In this document: one piece after another, positions 5,995 to 7,452 of the stretch
Layout: the number at the start of each line of letters is the position of its first letter
Position numbering within the stretch: position 1 is the first letter of the stretch
Assembly (NCBI GenBank): GCA_947259815.1
Contig: CAMYNO010000254.1
Coordinates: 1 to 7,452, forward strand
Source of the DNA: an uncultured Parvularculaceae bacterium
GTDB taxonomy: Bacteria > Pseudomonadota > Alphaproteobacteria > Caulobacterales > Parvularculaceae
Reading direction: 5' to 3'
Length of the DNA stretch: 7,452 nucleotides
Notes under the pieces: generated by a model
The model's input: the letters and a program-made list of their open reading frames with translations, nothing else
What the model was told of the DNA's origin: nothing
The model's database searches: none
Program-made: the position numbers and the translations under genes

Positions 5995-6330
5995 GTGGTC
6001 ACGCTAAAAAAGAGGCGGGACTTTCTGGCATTGCGCCGGGCCCCAAAGACGGGGACGCCGGCGTTTTTGCTTGCCGGCATGGCGAGCGCGGAGGCTGGCG
6101 CCGGCGCGCGGGTCGGCTTTACAGTCACCAAGAAACTTGGCGGCGCGGTGGTGCGGAACCGGATTCGCCGCCGCCTGCGGGCTGCTGCGGGGGAGATTTT
6201 CCCCCAATATGCGACGGCGGGCGCGGATTACGTGCTGATCGCCCGAAACGCCGCTGAGACGCGTCCCTATGACGCGATCCTTGACGATATGAAGCGGGCC
6301 CTTTTAAGGCTCGCCCGCGACATTAAATAA
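5995..6330 (+). CDS. rnpA: Ribonuclease P protein component
   Basis: RnpA is the protein subunit of RNase P. It binds the RNA subunit and the 5' leader of precursor tRNAs, so it is needed for 5' tRNA maturation. The product is 111 residues from GTG 5995 and starts MVTLKKRRDFLAL, the usual opening of this family. GFTVTKK (41-47) and the signature RNRIRRRLR (54-62), which contacts the RNA, are intact. The frame is open back to TTG 5950, giving 126 residues; I chose GTG because AAAGG stands six bases upstream and the conserved region begins immediately after it. Both lengths are within the family range. It follows rpmH and precedes yidC, as in most bacteria. The stop is TAA at 6328-6330. Confidence 0.95.
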   Translation: MVTLKKRRDFLALRRAPKTGTPAFLLAGMASAEAGAGARVGFTVTKKLGGAVVRNRIRRRLRAAAGEIFPQYATAGADYVLIARNAAETRPYDAILDDMKRALLRLARDIK

Positions 6331-6380
6331 CGCTCGCGTGAAGGCTCGCGCGGGAACAGCCAAACCACTCAGGACAGCTC

Positions 6381-7452
6381 ATGGACCGTAACCTTGTACT
6401 CGCCATCGCTCTTTCCATGGGCGTGCTTTTGTTCTGGGATATATTTATCTCCGGCCCCCAGCGCGACGCCTTTCAGGCCGCCCAGGAAACCGCGCAGGCT
6501 GAGGCCGCTGAGGAGGAAAGCAGCGCGTCGGACAACGACGTTGCCGGCATCACCGGGCGCACCGCGGCCGACACCGCCGCTATTGTGTCCGTGGAGGAGG
6601 CGCTTGCGAATTCAACCGGGCGCGTGCCGATCAGGACCGAAACGCTGGAAGGGTCCATCAACCTCACCGGCGGGCGCATCGACGATCTGACCTTGCTGCA
6701 ATATCGTGAGACCCTTGAGCCCGACAGCCCCAACATACGCCTGCTTAATCCGCGATCGGCGGCGCATGGGCATTATGTTCAACTGGGATGGATTGCCGAC
6801 GGCAACGCCGCGCAGGCGGCAAGCTGGTCCGCGCCGCAAGGCGCCGCGTTGAGCGTTGAAACCCCGGTTACGCTGACCCGCCGTCAGGGCGATATCGTTT
6901 TTGAAAAAACGATTGCTGTCGATGAGAAATACATGTTCGAGGTGACGCAGACCGTTCGCAATGCGGGCGCGGACGCGGCGAGCCTGACGCCCTATGCGCT
7001 GGTTATTCAGCGCGGCATTCCCGAAGATTTCAAAGGCTGGATGATCCTGCATGAAGGCCCGCTCGGGGTTATCGGCAAGGCCCTGCATGAGCGCAAATAT
7101 AAAAAGCTCGCCAAGAACCCGGACAAGAAAGTCGAAGAATCAGGCGCCGGCGGATGGGTCGGCATAACCAACAAATACTGGCTTGCCGCCGCCGTGCCGC
7201 CGCAAGACGAGGAAATGGAAGCGACGCTCGACAATATCGGCGATGCGAACGAGCCGATTTTCCGCGCCACCTACGCTCTGCCGGAGCGCGCGCTGGCGCC
7301 GGGCGAAACGCTGACCCTTACCTCCCATATTTTTGGCGGCCCGAAGGATGTCGATCTCCTCCAGTCCTATGAAGCCAAGCCGGACAATGGCGGCCTTGGG
7401 GTTTACGATTTCGACAAGGCGGTCGACTGGGGCCATCTCTTCGTTTTGTCGC
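6381..7452 (+). CDS. yidC: Membrane protein insertase YidC, N-terminal part (cut by window end)
   Basis: YidC inserts and folds inner membrane proteins, alone or with SecYEG. The visible 357 residues cover the Gram-negative N-terminal half. Membrane segment 1 is about residues 4-22, starting MDRNLVLAIALSMGVLLFWD. An acidic, Ala-rich linker follows (about 28-60), then the periplasmic P1 domain (about 80-340) with the family motif GWVGITNKYWLAA (258-270). The last residues, DWGHLFVLS (349-357), are the start of membrane segment 2. The five-helix catalytic core with its conserved Arg lies beyond the window. AGGA (6371-6374) is six bases before the ATG. The gap to rnpA is 50 bases, with no yidD between them. 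No stop or frameshift interrupts the frame, so this is truncation by the window and not gene decay. Confidence 0.97.
   Translation, partial: MDRNLVLAIALSMGVLLFWDIFISGPQRDAFQAAQETAQAEAAEEESSASDNDVAGITGRTAADTAAIVSVEEALANSTGRVPIRTETLEGSINLTGGRIDDLTLLQYRETLEPDSPNIRLLNPRSAAHGHYVQLGWIADGNAAQAASWSAPQGAALSVETPVTLTRRQGDIVFEKTIAVDEKYMFEVTQTVRNAGADAASLTPYALVIQRGIPEDFKGWMILHEGPLGVIGKALHERKYKKLAKNPDKKVEESGAGGWVGITNKYWLAAAVPPQDEEMEATLDNIGDANEPIFRATYALPERALAPGETLTLTSHIFGGPKDVDLLQSYEAKPDNGGLGVYDFDKAVDWGHLFVLS

Noticed and set aside
6332..6350. Direct repeat GCTCGCG (6332-6338 and 6344-6350) after rnpA
   Set aside because: Seven bases in very GC-rich sequence is easily chance; there is no stem followed by a T-tract, so no terminator either.

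Overview
The window looks like a piece of an alphaproteobacterial chromosome. The DNA is GC-rich (about 60% or more). A 44-residue L34 gene is followed by rnpA and then yidC, and the periplasmic domain of YidC and the sensor kinase are of a type I associate with alphaproteobacteria such as Parvularculales, Hyphomonadales or Caulobacterales. The order-level placement is recollection and would need a tree.

Layout: (1) Bases 1-152 form a perfect 65-base inverted repeat around a 22-base spacer. Its right arm holds the ribosome binding site and first seven codons of the next gene, so this is either a fold-back artefact at a contig edge or a very strong hairpin over a start codon. (2) Bases 132-1916 (+) encode a complete gamma-glutamyltransferase with a short lipoprotein-type signal. 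(3) Bases 5579 to 1847 on the minus strand carry three tightly packed genes in the order TVP38/TMEM64 (VTT) membrane protein, mercuric-reductase/lipoamide-dehydrogenase-like flavoprotein, and membrane-bound sensor histidine kinase. The first pair overlaps by ATGA and the second pair is 11 bases apart, so one transcript is likely. The kinase ends inside the gamma-glutamyltransferase gene, giving a 70-base tail-to-tail overlap. (4) Bases 5580-5799 are a divergent intergenic region with several small inverted repeats and a good promoter candidate for the plus strand. (5) Bases 5800 to the end (+) are the conserved rpmH-rnpA-yidC cluster. yidC runs off the window before its second membrane segment, and no yidD lies between rnpA and yidC.

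How the parts fit: the right-hand cluster is housekeeping (ribosome, tRNA maturation, membrane protein insertion). The left-hand genes are more variable. A VTT membrane protein, a cytoplasmic FAD/thiol oxidoreductase with Tyr where lipoamide dehydrogenases have the catalytic His, and an orphan sensor kinase look like one functional unit at the membrane. A glutathione-cleaving enzyme lies beside it. A thiol- or metal-stress module is a reasonable inference but is not shown by the sequence. I saw no mobile element, CRISPR array, tRNA or rRNA, and no defence-type system.
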